A stretch of 64,000 nucleotides of DNA from Closterium sp. NIES-65 (Eukaryota > Streptophyta > Zygnematophyceae > Desmidiales > Closteriaceae), in assembly GCA_948144175.1 (NCBI GenBank), contig CANXME010002657.1:99921-163920 (forward strand). The letters are read 5' to 3'. Made by a program: the position numbers and the translations under genes. A model generated the notes under the pieces. That model was not told the DNA's origin. It worked only from the letters and a program-made list of their open reading frames with translations, and did not search any database. Of the stretch, positions 41,501 to 50,162 are shown piece after piece (positions within the stretch are counted from its first letter, which is position 1; each line of letters begins with the position of its first letter).

Positions 41501-41646
41501 CAGAATCACCCTGTGGTACATGCCTCTCTTTAGCCACCTGCAACACCGTCTATACAAATATCTGGGAAGAGGCGGAGGTGCCATACTGCCAGTGCCCCCC
41601 GGGCTTTGGGATGACAAAGGCAGGATGCAAGAAGGTTAAGTTTTAA
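32509..41646 (+). CDS. secreted EGF-like array protein (multi-exon)
   Basis: Exon model: 32509-32563 (signal peptide MAAYPAALLPLLVLAIIC), 37475-37925, 38119-38157, 38510-38665, then six 120-bp EGF exons (38863-38982, 39171-39290, 39498-39617, 39822-39941, 40144-40263, 40460-40579). A diverged one at 40950-41027 follows, and a last exon at 41504-41646 ends TAA. Phases match at every junction; EGF exons have phase-1 introns on both sides. Signal cleavage is likely after AIASA. The second exon encodes a ~150-residue domain I do not recognise (FDALRCFSLPQAARKAAGD, then CKQLKFFANPACKGK). Each EGF unit has six Cys in the pattern CX4CX5CX9CXCX12C. EGF arrays bind partners or calcium outside the cell; there is no transmembrane helix. 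AAG|GTTAAGT at 41634 could be a donor, so the end is uncertain. Confidence 0.72.
32805..33097. repeat. 18-bp minisatellite (about 16 copies) in intron 1
   Basis: The unit CCCTCTCACYCCTCTGCT is repeated with almost no change apart from C/T at one position. The array is broken at 33098 by the hAT element and resumes at 35690-35790, so it was one array before the insertion. The predicted Leu-Pro-Leu-Thr-Pro-Leu and Arg-Gly-Val-Arg-Gly-Ser proteins are artefacts. Confidence 0.95.
33535..35311 (+). pseudogene. hAT transposase, frameshifted and internally shortened
   Basis: ATG 33535 opens a frame that starts with a Ser-rich tail and then a BED-type zinc finger (FEDPTKKGLQCKCLWC, then CTQHL). A DUF659-like catalytic segment follows (DKSGRAQMNILCINASGAVF, CTDGGSNYVSAAKLL, FVPCATHVLDLLLEDFG). 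Near 34860 the homology moves to the +1 frame, which encodes the C-terminal dimerisation region (MATWWKMNGSEYADLTGLAI, ERGWATWDGVHTARNNRL). It ends in an acidic tail at TGA 35309-35311. The two parts total fewer residues than a usual hAT transposase (roughly 600-800), so some middle sequence is also lost. The frame-1 ORF alone continues to 35040 with unrelated sequence. Autonomous activity is unlikely. Confidence 0.88.
35493..35520. repeat. 28-base C homopolymer inside the hAT element
   Basis: An uninterrupted C28 run. It is a likely site of length variation or sequencing error, and the G strand could form quadruplexes. Confidence 0.95.
35690..35818. repeat. continuation of the 18-bp minisatellite beyond the hAT element
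   Basis: The same CTCCCTCTCACYCCTCTG units as 32805-33097, drifting into CACCACCTCTG variants. Confidence 0.9.
35839..35900 (+). pseudogene. first ghost of the exon at 37475
   Basis: TTCAG|CGGTCGCC.CGGCTCACATGG-GCAGG copies the start of exon 2 (CAATCGCCTCGGCTCACATGG, 37475), including the acceptor, and then diverges. Confidence 0.7.
35918..37356. repeat. 17-bp minisatellite, about 84 tandem copies
   Basis: The unit GAGGCTGGGCTCGGAGT is highly uniform over ~1.44 kb, with rare one-base indels at 35988, 36003, 36113, 36490 and 36996. Because 17 is not a multiple of 3, all frames of the complementary strand stay open and give a 17-residue repeat (Ser-Pro-Ala-Ser-Leu-Arg-Ala-Gln...), which I regard as spurious. 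It lies in intron 1 of the EGF gene between two ghost exons. Confidence 0.97.
37352..37420 (+). pseudogene. second ghost of the exon at 37475
   Basis: GGGCTCACACGGCAGCAAGCGAGGATGCGGCTGC...GCCAGAAGCCTCAAAAAGCG matches 37487-37550 of the real exon (GGCTCACATGGAGGCAGG... GCCAGAACCCTCAAAAGCG). The frame is broken. Confidence 0.8.
38018..38395 (+). pseudogene. ghosts of the exons at 38119 and 38510
   Basis: 38018-38052 repeats TTCCCGATGGGCTTCCGTTTCC with its own TTTGCAG acceptor, 100 bp before the real small exon. 38349-38390 repeats AAATCACCTGCCAGCACACCAC, 160 bp before the real exon at 38510. Neither keeps the frame. Confidence 0.7.
38863..40579 (+). repeat. six tandem exon-plus-intron EGF units
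   Basis: Unit starts are at 38863, 39171, 39498, 39822, 40144 and 40460, giving periods of 308-327 bp. Exons are exactly 120 bp each. The introns are also recognisably homologous (GTGAGTTGGAGGAGAGCAA... and CCTTGATTGTCAATATC...), which shows duplication of whole genomic units. Confidence 0.93.
40673..40692. repeat. perfect 20-bp palindrome
   Basis: GTTTTGAGGCGCCTCAAAAC is its own reverse complement. Relatives with the same arms follow at 40765-40782 (core TTGA) and about 40836-40862 (core TCGA, CTGTTT...AAACAG outer arms), and at 41844-41857. Confidence 0.95.
41108..41430. repeat. 29-bp tandem repeat (about 11 copies) in the last intron
   Basis: The unit TGGCTCCAGTCATCATTTCTCTACACAGC is nearly invariant. 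Each unit contains CTCTACACAG, a good acceptor-like sequence, so the intron carries many potential 3' splice sites. All three plus-strand frames stay open through the array by composition. Confidence 0.95.
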
Positions 41647-42586
41647 TATCGCCCCATCTGCTTCCCACCCTTCTATCACAAGGTGCATTCCCCCACCTTT
41701 GTGTTTCATGAGGGCTGAGGAGATGGTGTACTACGGTGACGGATACTGAAGCTGAGAGGTGCATGACGGATCATGAAGCTGAGAGCCTCTCAACCTGAAG
41801 CTGTGACCCCATGCTGCAAACGATTTAGCTTTTGAGTTTGATGTTGAGTCAACTCAAAATCAACTTGTAGCCGTGACCCGATGCTGCAAACGACTAATTT
41901 CTTCAAAAGAGGCCAACTCATATGTGTGTCAGCTTTTTGCCTAATCCGTCCTTTCCTATCCCAATGGACAGTATCATGACATGGCCATTCTTTCTTGTTT
42001 GCTCCAATACTTGCTCCACATTTCCCGTGCTGCTTGTGCCATCCATTCTCAGGTTCACCTAATGAACTATCTACCGTTAGTATTACACTCATCCAGGACC
42101 GTAATGCCAAGGGAAGGGCATCCAAGCCCTACGCTTTTTGGTTGAATCAAGGCTGCACTAATTTCCCAAAGGAGGTGGTTGGGAACTTCAAAACTATCTA
42201 CGCAACGAGGGGTATTGGTGGTGTTGTTGGTTGTAAATACTATCTAAACATTTTCTAATGTGGATGACTGCGGCAAGGTCGGTTGGACTGGAGTATTTGA
42301 TCGGTGGTGGACAGCAAAAACGTGAGTTGCCAATGACATACAATTTGCAGTCTGCATTTTGTCGTACACGAATCATTCCTCACTTGCACTGCACTATATT
42401 ATGTCAATGGTGCACACCATCATACCATGCAGCCCACTCATCTCATTCATTGTTTCTTCTGCTGCATGTCTTTATTCTGTCATCATCAACCAGTTACCCC
42501 GAGCTCGTGGCTATCAGATCTGTCGTTTGCGGTCCGTCGTAGAATTCTCAGCCCATGCATGCAGCCCCTTGGTCGTTTTTTTCGTG
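41647..42586. other. 3' flank of the EGF gene with a possible orphan exon
   Basis: Mostly low coding potential. The only suggestive part is 42053-42257: an acceptor-like CATTCTCAG is followed by an open segment (STVSITLIQDRNAKGRASKPYAF, then GCTNFPKEVVGNFKTIYATRG). It frameshifts near 42257 into NVDDCGKVGW. The Cys/Gly/aromatic spacing recalls small beta-sandwich repeats, but I cannot name a family. Its phase (1) does not fit the candidate donor at 41634 (phase 0). Confidence 0.35.
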
Positions 42587-42591
42587 ATAAA

Positions 42592-42955
42592 TGTTACGAA
42601 TAGTGAAATACTACTGTCCACTCCTAACCGCAGCTAAGGGAAGCACGCAATATCGAGAATGAGTGCGAGGAGTCAGAGTTGACTCGAAGCGACTCAGACG
42701 GTTAGAATGGTTCTGGACCGTCGGAGCAGACGGCATCGGGCAGCTGCAGGCAAGAGGAATTTGGCGGGAACAGTTTCGTAACTGCACGCACCGCACGGTT
42801 GGGAATGAATTTGAATAAGGGAATGTACCCCTTAGAGTACATGGCTAGTTAGGTCGATTCAAATTCCCTTGTACTACTATTTATATTTGTTGTATTTGCA
42901 TGTGTGCGAACCTTCCAGAGGACATCCTAGGGTCGATCACCTTTCGATCGCAGCA
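42592..42955 (+). repeat. 5' LTR of the old copia (364 bp)
   Basis: Ends GATCGCAGCA. Compared with the 3' LTR it lacks ~75 bp after TTTGCATG and keeps ~85 bp (near 42755-42840) that the 3' LTR has lost. Confidence 0.85.
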
Positions 42956-42969
42956 TGGTATGAGAGCGA
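42956..42969 (+). promoter_or_regulatory. primer-binding site of the old copia
   Basis: TGGTATGAGAGCGA follows the LTR directly and is almost identical to that of the element at 11346. Confidence 0.75.
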
Positions 42970-44660
42970 CTTGGGAATCCTTCGCACTGCCACCTCTTAA
43001 ATCTTTGACATTCGGAAAGTGGCGTCCGACACACGATCGCGTGTGAGAAAGGCCAGAGGATCTGGTGGTCAAACAAATCTGACGGCTGAAGCGCAACCCA
43101 ACCCAGCTGCGACAAGCGAGGAATCGACGACGATCGGGACCGACGTTCTCGCACAACTACTTCAGCAACTCACAAGCTTGGAGCAAGGGCTCCAAACATT
43201 GCTGAATGGCGACGCGGGGACCTCCTCGCAACCTTCTCAACCGGCCCCGAACGGCCAGAACGCTGCGCCGCACACCTTCTTCCTCGACTCGAATGGCTCT
43301 ACACCCAAGACTCCCCGTCCCAGTAAAGAGGCAATTCTCTCTGCGCAATCAAGGTTTCTCAGCATATAAAAAATAAAGACAAGCGTGTGTTTTGACGGCA
43401 GAGACTTCTATACCTGGAGCTTCGAGCTGGAACTCTTGCTGCATAGCGCTAAGTTTTTTCATTACTTCGACAGGAGTTATGCGGAGCCTGCTGAAGATAC
43501 CGACGACGCCAGGGCAAGATACTACAACGAGTCCCTGATGGCGTACGGTGTTCTTCTGTGCAATATGTCGCCGGCGGTACAGGTGAGCATTCGCTCATAC
43601 AAAACCTTGTCTGCTCCAGCCCTCGACGTTTGGTGCCACCTGAACGGGGTATAGCAACCGAAGGACTCCGTTTCCTCGAGCCGGCTGCTCCAGCAGCTAC
43701 TGGGGACCAAAATGGCCCTAGGGGAGAAGGCCAACAGCATGTGGAAATGCGACGGCGTGCTGTGTGCCCCGAAAATCGTTTTGGCGAGATTCAGAAATTT
43801 TCACAGAGGCGTGAGCCAATCAAATTAGTTCCCTCTTCCTACTCGTTTTGTTTGGAACTGTGTTGTATCCACCGAACTCATCGCAGCGATTTCAAGCTGG
43901 GACGGCCTTCACAATTATATATTTTGGTTTTAATCGCTGCCGGAGCCTTCGCGATCAAATCGTGAAGTTGGGAAGCTCGATATCAGAAGAAATTTTTGTC
44001 AACATCGTGCTTCAAGGGCTCGGCCCAGAGTGGTGGCCCTGCAAGGCGCTTCTCCGACAGCAGGGGGTCATCTCGGAGGCCGCCCTTTGCGCCGCCCTTC
44101 TCGTCAAACAACGGGATTTGGATCAGCAGCGACCAGCGCCACGACGAGAACGTGAGCAACTCGCCTTCTACGCCGAAAACACCGAAGAGCGACGGCCGCG
44201 GCGCCTCTACTGCAAGACTTGCAGAACCTTCGAGCACTTGGCAGATCGATGCAAAATCCGAGCAACTGGTCCGGCCGACAAGACGCACGAGGCGACATGC
44301 GTCCAACCCAGGGGTATCACCCCCCCGCGCGCAACTTGAACCCAGCGGTTCAGCATCAGCAGCAGCAGCCGTCACCCGCCTGCCCCAGTACACAATGTTA
44401 TGAGCAACATGGCCATGACAGGCGAGTCGCGTCATCGCCGCATGCGCTCACCATCACCTGAGCCAGCACCGCACCCCATCGGCGCGTTCTCCAACAACAA
44501 CCCATTCAGTCCACGCCACGACTTCACTGGCGACGACGACAAGGACTGGAACCTTCCAGTCCCGCTGCTTGAAAGTCCTCCGCACGTACCTGATATGCGG
44601 GTGGCGCCACTCGATTGGCTCTTGCGCGAGCAGTTTCTCAAATTTGACACACCTCACATC

Positions 44661-44980
44661 TGGGATAAAAAGGCTTGTTTGTGTAGCGGGTAAGTGCGCC
44701 CATAACCCCCCAGGCCAACGTGCCTGTAACCCTTCCCTAGGATCAATCGGGGATCACCAGTGGACCTCTGACACCCCCCCGCACTGGGATGCCCGAAGTG
44801 CACACACCGGGATTCGAACCCGAGACCTTCGCTCTGATACCATGTCAGAATCCCAACCACTAGACCATTGGGATAAAAGGGCTTATTAAGTAGCGGGTCA
44901 GTGCGCCCATAACCCCCCAGGACAACGAGCCTGTAGCCCTTCCCTAGGATCGATCGGGGATCACTAGTGGACCTCTGACA
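44661..44980 (-). mobile_element. TRIM-like 320-bp mini-retroelement with a tRNA-like core
   Basis: Two direct repeats, 44661-44773 and 44869-44980, are ~90% identical and both have TG...CA ends. The exact 5-bp duplication ACATC lies at 44656-44660 and 44981-44985. On the minus strand the order is repeat, 95-bp core, repeat, and the core ends in GCGGGGGGG abutting the second repeat, like a polypurine tract. The core contains TGGTCTAGTGGTT (A-box-like), TGGTATCAGAGC (the exact Met-tRNA primer-site sequence) and GGTTCGAATCC (perfect B box). TCTGA-CATGGTA-TCAGA can form a 5-bp, 7-nt-loop arm. Small LTR elements (TRIMs) and tRNA-derived SINEs each explain part of this. The end structure favours TRIM, the core favours SINE. 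Confidence 0.75.
44774..44868 (-). other. tRNA-like core of the mini-element
   Basis: A and B boxes of a pol III promoter are present and correctly spaced. A complete acceptor stem does not form, U33 is missing in the would-be anticodon loop, and the sequence is embedded between the direct repeats. I therefore treat it as tRNA-derived and not as a tRNA gene. Confidence 0.7.
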
Positions 44981-47900
44981 ACATCGTCACGCCGCGACTG
45001 GTGCTGCTCGCACGTGACGATAGGAAGCGCTACAACACCTGGTACTTGGACAAATGCTGCGGCCAGCACATTGTGGGCTCCGAGTGTTACATATCCAACG
45101 CCGTCTCCACGCCCACGGTCACCTATGTCACAGTGGCCAACGACACGCACTTGCCCGCAAGCGCGCAAGGCATCGTTGTGCTCAAAGTACCGGGAAGCCG
45201 TATGCATATCACACTCAAGGATGTGCTCATCGTCCAAAACCTGCGCTTCAACCTGCTTTCCGCCGCCCAACTCATGGATTGCGGCGTTGACCTCAGCACG
45301 GACCGCGAGACACGCAACATCCTGCTGCACTACGAATCGAAGACCTTCCTCCGCAGGCAGATCAGAAGAACACACTCCGAAAACGGAGTCTACATCTTGG
45401 ATTTCGACATTCCCGACTGCAGCGGCGACTCGAACGAGCTAATCGATCTCGTTCCACTGCGCTTCGAACATATCCACCGCAGGGATTGGAAACACCGTAA
45501 TGGAAGACCGTGGGTGCCGCATCACCCCCACCCACGCGAGGTGGCGCTGCACGACCCTGACCCAGACGGCATCTACAGGGATTGCCACACACCTACCGCG
45601 TCAACTAGCGCGATTGCCGGTCGTAGGCTTGCCGCCATCGCCAAAGCTGAGCGACATGCACCACCAGAAGAAGTGATGTCGGAGCTCGAAATCACCACGC
45701 GCGGCGTGTTCGGCACGCTAGAACATCCTCTCATCGGACCCCCCTCACAGCATCTCCAAGGCATGCTGCGCGGCACTGGCATCGGCACCTTCGATGCGCA
45801 CGGCGTGCCGCGACCTTACACACGAGAAAAATTCCTGGAAATTTATTCTCATCCGAGCGACTCCACGAAGAAGCTTGCCGTGGAACAAGAAGAAGAATTG
45901 GCGCGCCGCGAAGCCGAGGAGCTTCTCCAACAAAGCCTCGCCGAAGCGCGCGAAACATTCGGCTGCGGCACGTGGGGCGCCGAAGAGGAGGAAAGCGCCT
46001 CCAATGAAGGGGGGTGGGGAAGCGTCGGCGGATGGGGAACGAGTGACACTGGCGGATGCGGCAACAGCGGCAGAACCTGGGCCAACGCAAGCAGCGGCTG
46101 GGGCGTTGCAACTGGCAACGAAGGCAGCGGCTGGGGGACTTCCCGCGAAGAACAAAAGGGGGGAGAAGAAGCAGAGGCAACACCTGCAGTTGTTCCCCTT
46201 GGTCGCCCCCCGCGCCATGCTACACCCGCACTACCTCCTCCTGATATCCTGCCGCACCGCGATCCCTGGGACACCATCGATTGGGGCAACGAACCGTCAA
46301 CCCCGCGCCACACTGTTTACGGACATGCTCCCGAGCCACGTGAACCCACCTTCGTCCCCACAACTATCCTTGGGACCAAAATCTCCCTCTCTGAAATCCG
46401 CGACAGAGAGTTCCTTGCACTAATGCTAACTACTGCCAGCGACGAAGATGAAGCAGCAGAAGAAGCAACAGTAGAACCTACCCCTATACCTGACGAAGAC
46501 CCCGAAGAAGCTCGCGCGCGCTACATGCGCACCTCCGGTTTTTGTGCTGACGACGCGCTCTGGCACCAGCGCTTCAGACATCCTTCATGCGCGACGCTTT
46601 TTTCGCTCCTGGCGCACTCCTGCGCCTAGACGACACCGAAGTGAGAGGCGCGACACATCCGCGAAATTGCACCGTCTTCCCCGAAGCCACGCTAAGCCAT
46701 CAGCCGTTCCTGCTGCTCGAGCTAGGGACTAATCGCTACCCCAAGCTACACAAGGTCTACAGTGATTTCCTGAATGTGGGGCATTGCAAAGGCAATGACG
46801 AGCTGTACACGCTCACCTTCATCGATGCTGGAACGCGCTATGTGTGGGTCGTGAACGTGGATGCGTGGCAGAGCATATGAGGTATTCCGCCTCTGGCTAG
46901 CACACGCGCAGCGATAGTCTGGAGAGAAGCTGAAGATCTAGCAATCTGATGGCGCAGCAGAGTTCAGGAGCAAGGAGATGCAGGACTACCTGGCGCAAAA
47001 GGGGATCGAGCATCACATCTCTCTCCCTTATGCACACCAGCAGCAGGGTGTGGCGGAGCAGACAAACCGCATGCTTATGACAAAGGTGCGGGCGCTGATG
47101 AAGCAATCGAAGCTGCCGCCAATCTACTGGACCTACGCGATGCACCACGACGTGCAGGTGCACAACCTACTGTCAACCACCGCCATCACGGGCAACCTGC
47201 CCCCTCATGTGAAATGGATCGGAACCAAGGGCGACACGTCCATGCTCCACGTGTGGGGGTGCATGGTGCAATACCGCCCGTCGACATCAACCATCGGCAA
47301 ATTCGCTAGCCGCGCGCGATGGGGGATTCACCTCGGCATCAGGCACGAGCATAAGGCATGGATCATCCTAGACCTTCTCAGTCAGAAGACCGCCCACGCA
47401 CGCGATGTCATCTTCTACGAACGTCTCTTCCTCGAGCAGTTCCGCCATGACGAGCAAACAAACACGAATCGCGTTTACGCAAATGATGGACAAAGCCATG
47501 CAACATTCGAGGACGACGCCGCTGCAGCAATTCTGGAACATGACACCAGGGGCGAGTTCACGAGGGGAGATCGCCACAGCAGTGACGACGATTCCTTTGG
47601 AGGAGGAATCGGTGGAATGGGCAAAAGCGGGAGAGGCGCAGCGCCACTAGCACCACCTGAGCCAGAAAGCGATGACGACGACGTGCTGGAAGTCGTCCCG
47701 CAGCATCGCCATGACAATATGGTCTCTGGGCTGCAGCTGCTCAGACTCCATACTGCAACTTCAAAGGTGCCACGTGTCATCGAGCCGCGAAACCTGCGCC
47801 AAGCTCTCACTGGACCACACAGCAAGGAGTGGCGCAAAGCAATGAACGTGGAAATTAAGGCGCTCGAATCCCGAGATACCTAGGTATTGGTCGACCGCGC

Positions 47901-49362
47901 AGCGATTAAAGGCGCGAGGGTCCTCTTGGGGAAATGGGTCTTTCGCATGAAGACCGCAGCGGATGGAACGATCGAGCGCTTCAAGGCGCGTTGGGTGGTG
48001 CGCGGCTACGACTAGAGGCACGGCATTGACTTCGACCAGACATTTGCGCCGGTTAGCCGCCATACCTCCGTCGAAATCCTGCTCACCATCGCAGCCGCTA
48101 GACACCTGCCTCTACGCCAGATTGACGCGAAGAGCGTGTTCTTGTACGTGTTAGTAGATGCCATGATCTACGTGGAGCAGCCGCACACGTACGGCGAAGG
48201 GGATTTGCGCGTCTGCCAGCTGCGCAAGTCCCTTTACGGGATCAAGCAAGCGCTAAGGCTCTGGCAGCAGTACCTGCACAACATCCTGCTTGAAATTGGG
48301 TTCAAGCAGCTGCCTCACGACCCAAGGATGTAACGCCGTGTTTTCCGCGGCAAATACATCCTGCTCACGGTCTACGTCGACGACCTCCTTTACACAGGGT
48401 CAAGCAACGAACTATTGGAGCAGTTCAAGAAGAGCTTGGCGGGGCGCGTCGACAATACCTGCAACTACGAGGTGAAGCAGTTTCTAGGACTTAATATCTC
48501 CTACGCGCCAGAAGCTATTCACCTCTCAGCGGCTAAGTATGCAGAGGAGCTTGGGAAACGCTTCAACATTTCGCCTGCACCACTCTCCACTCCCTACCGA
48601 ACTCCCAGACCGAACCACAAACCTGACAACAAAGCCCTATCCCTTGCTGGCACTTAGACTAATCATCAGCAGTTGGGATGTCTGCTCTTCGCCTCAGTTA
48701 CATGCAGGCCCGACCTTTCCTACATTACGAGCCAACTGGCTCAGTACTCTCGAAAACCAACGGTTGAGAACCTTCTGGATCTGCAGTGCGCCTTACAGTT
48801 CTTCATTTCAACGCCCAATATTGGGCTCTGCTATTCAACAGTACCAACACCATCCTTCAACCTCATCGGCTATGTGGACGCCGATCACGCAGCAGACCCC
48901 AACAATCGACGGTCCACGACTGGCTTCTTGTTCCGCCTCGAGCCGACTGGACCTATTTCATGGAACTCGCAGAAATAGGACCTGGTTGCCCTGTCATCAG
49001 CCGAAGCAGGATTCATCACAGCTACAGCAGTAGTTCGCGAAGGCCTCTACCTCCAAGAACTCCTGCAGGAGGCGAAGATTCCAACTTCGCTCACCTTCCA
49101 CCTGCACTGCGACAATCAAAGTACGACCCGCATCGCGAACAAACCCGGCTTTCTCAACCGCACCAAACACATTGCGCTGCGGTATTTCTTCTTAAGGACG
49201 AAGTAGACAGGGCCAAAGTCGACTTGACCTACTGCCTAACAGGTGACAAGGCAGCAGACTTCCTGACGAAGCGACTGCCACGTCAGCAGTACCAGCACTG
49301 CTCCGAACTCAGCGGAGTGGTCAAGCAGGTCAAGTCGAGCTACGGTCATGAGTGAAGGGGGG

Positions 49363-49712
49363 TGTTACGAATAGTGAAATACTACTGTACACTCCTAACC
49401 GCAACTAAGGGAAGCACGCAATATCGAGAATGAGTGAGAGGAGTCAGAGTTGACTCGAAGCGACACAGATGGTTAGAATGGATCCGGACCGGCAGACGAC
49501 ATCGGGCAGCTGCAGGCACGAGAGTACATGGCTAGTTAGGTCGACTCAAATTCCCCTGTACTACTATTTATATTTGCTGTATTTGCATGTTTTATCATCT
49601 CCAGCATTTTACATTCACTCTGCTATTGAGGTCAAGGGCCCACCACCACTACCTAGCTGTGTGCGAACCTTGATGAGGAGATCCTAGGGTCGATCATCTT
49701 CTGATCGCAATA
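49363..49712 (+). repeat. 3' LTR of the old copia (350 bp)
   Basis: Starts TGTTACGAATAGTG right after the purine run. Its end is GATCGCAATA where the 5' LTR has GATCGCAGCA. The duplication ATAAA then follows at 49713-49717. Confidence 0.85.
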
Positions 49713-49806
49713 ATAAATCACTCGGTTTATGAAATCTTTCTAAGAAGCATCAAACAAATATGCTATTTTTGAATCATCTTATATTGAAATTCTGGACGTA
49801 TGTGTT

Positions 49807-49941
49807 TGTGAAAGAAACTAGAACGAGAATGAATGAACTATGAATGAAGTGAGTACATATAGGAAACCCTGATTGGGTTGTACCCCCTATGGGATACCCC
49901 ACTATAGCCTACACAAATATATAAGCTATAATGTTCTGACA
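49807..49941 (-). repeat. 3' LTR of the minus-strand copia (135 bp)
   Basis: Reads TGTCAGAACATTATAGC... on the minus strand and shares AGGGTTTCC with the LTRs at 21774. One base (GGGATACCCC against GGGATATCCC) separates it from its partner. Confidence 0.93.
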
Positions 49942-50162
49942 CACCCCCATAGGCAAAGTGGGGGAGAACAAGGGGTCACAAGACCAGTCAAGCAAAGCAA
50001 AGCAAAGCTCAGGGTGGATCACAAAGTCACCACACATTCCGAGCACAAGTTCAAAGGCCAGAAGGCCAGTTCACATGCAAGATCACATATATAAATATAT
50101 ATATATACAAGAGGCTAAGCAAGCAAGAGCAAGAGTATATATCTGTGACAGTACAAGCAAGG

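Larger units (their letters stand above)
43019..49354 (+). pseudogene. degenerate copia gag-pol
   Basis: The probable start codon is now GTG (43019). Gag blocks (FDGRDFYTWSFELELLL, SSISEEIFVNIVLQGLGPEWW) and a CX2CX4HX4C knuckle (CKTCRTFEHLADRC, ~44213) are spread over three frames. A ~185-bp foreign piece splits gag near 43741-43925. The protease has WYLDKCCGQH at ~45040, the same unusual Cys pair as the element at 11346. Integrase (46540-47300), reverse transcriptase (47900-48660, with a stop in the region before YVDD) and RNase H (48670-49354) follow, with in-frame stops near 47881, 48015, 48331, 48656 and 48976. The TRIM-like insertion at 44661-44980 lies between knuckle and protease. Confidence 0.9.
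42592..49712 (+). mobile_element. old, broken Ty1/copia element related to the one at 11346
   Basis: The LTRs (42592-42955 and 49363-49712) start TGTTACG and share long blocks, but each has lost a different internal segment. The target duplication ATAAA is at 42587-42591 and 49713-49717. A Met-type primer site and a purine run (AGTGAAGGGGGG) are present. Protein similarity to the element at 11346 is clear from gag to RNase H. Many stops and frameshifts make it inactive. Confidence 0.93.

Noticed and set aside
44774..44868. Functional tRNA gene
   Set aside because: A and B boxes are present, but there is no acceptor stem and U33 is missing. It is the core of an inserted element.
42592..49712. 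Active copia element
   Set aside because: LTRs have lost different segments, and the polyprotein has several stops, frameshifts and two insertions.
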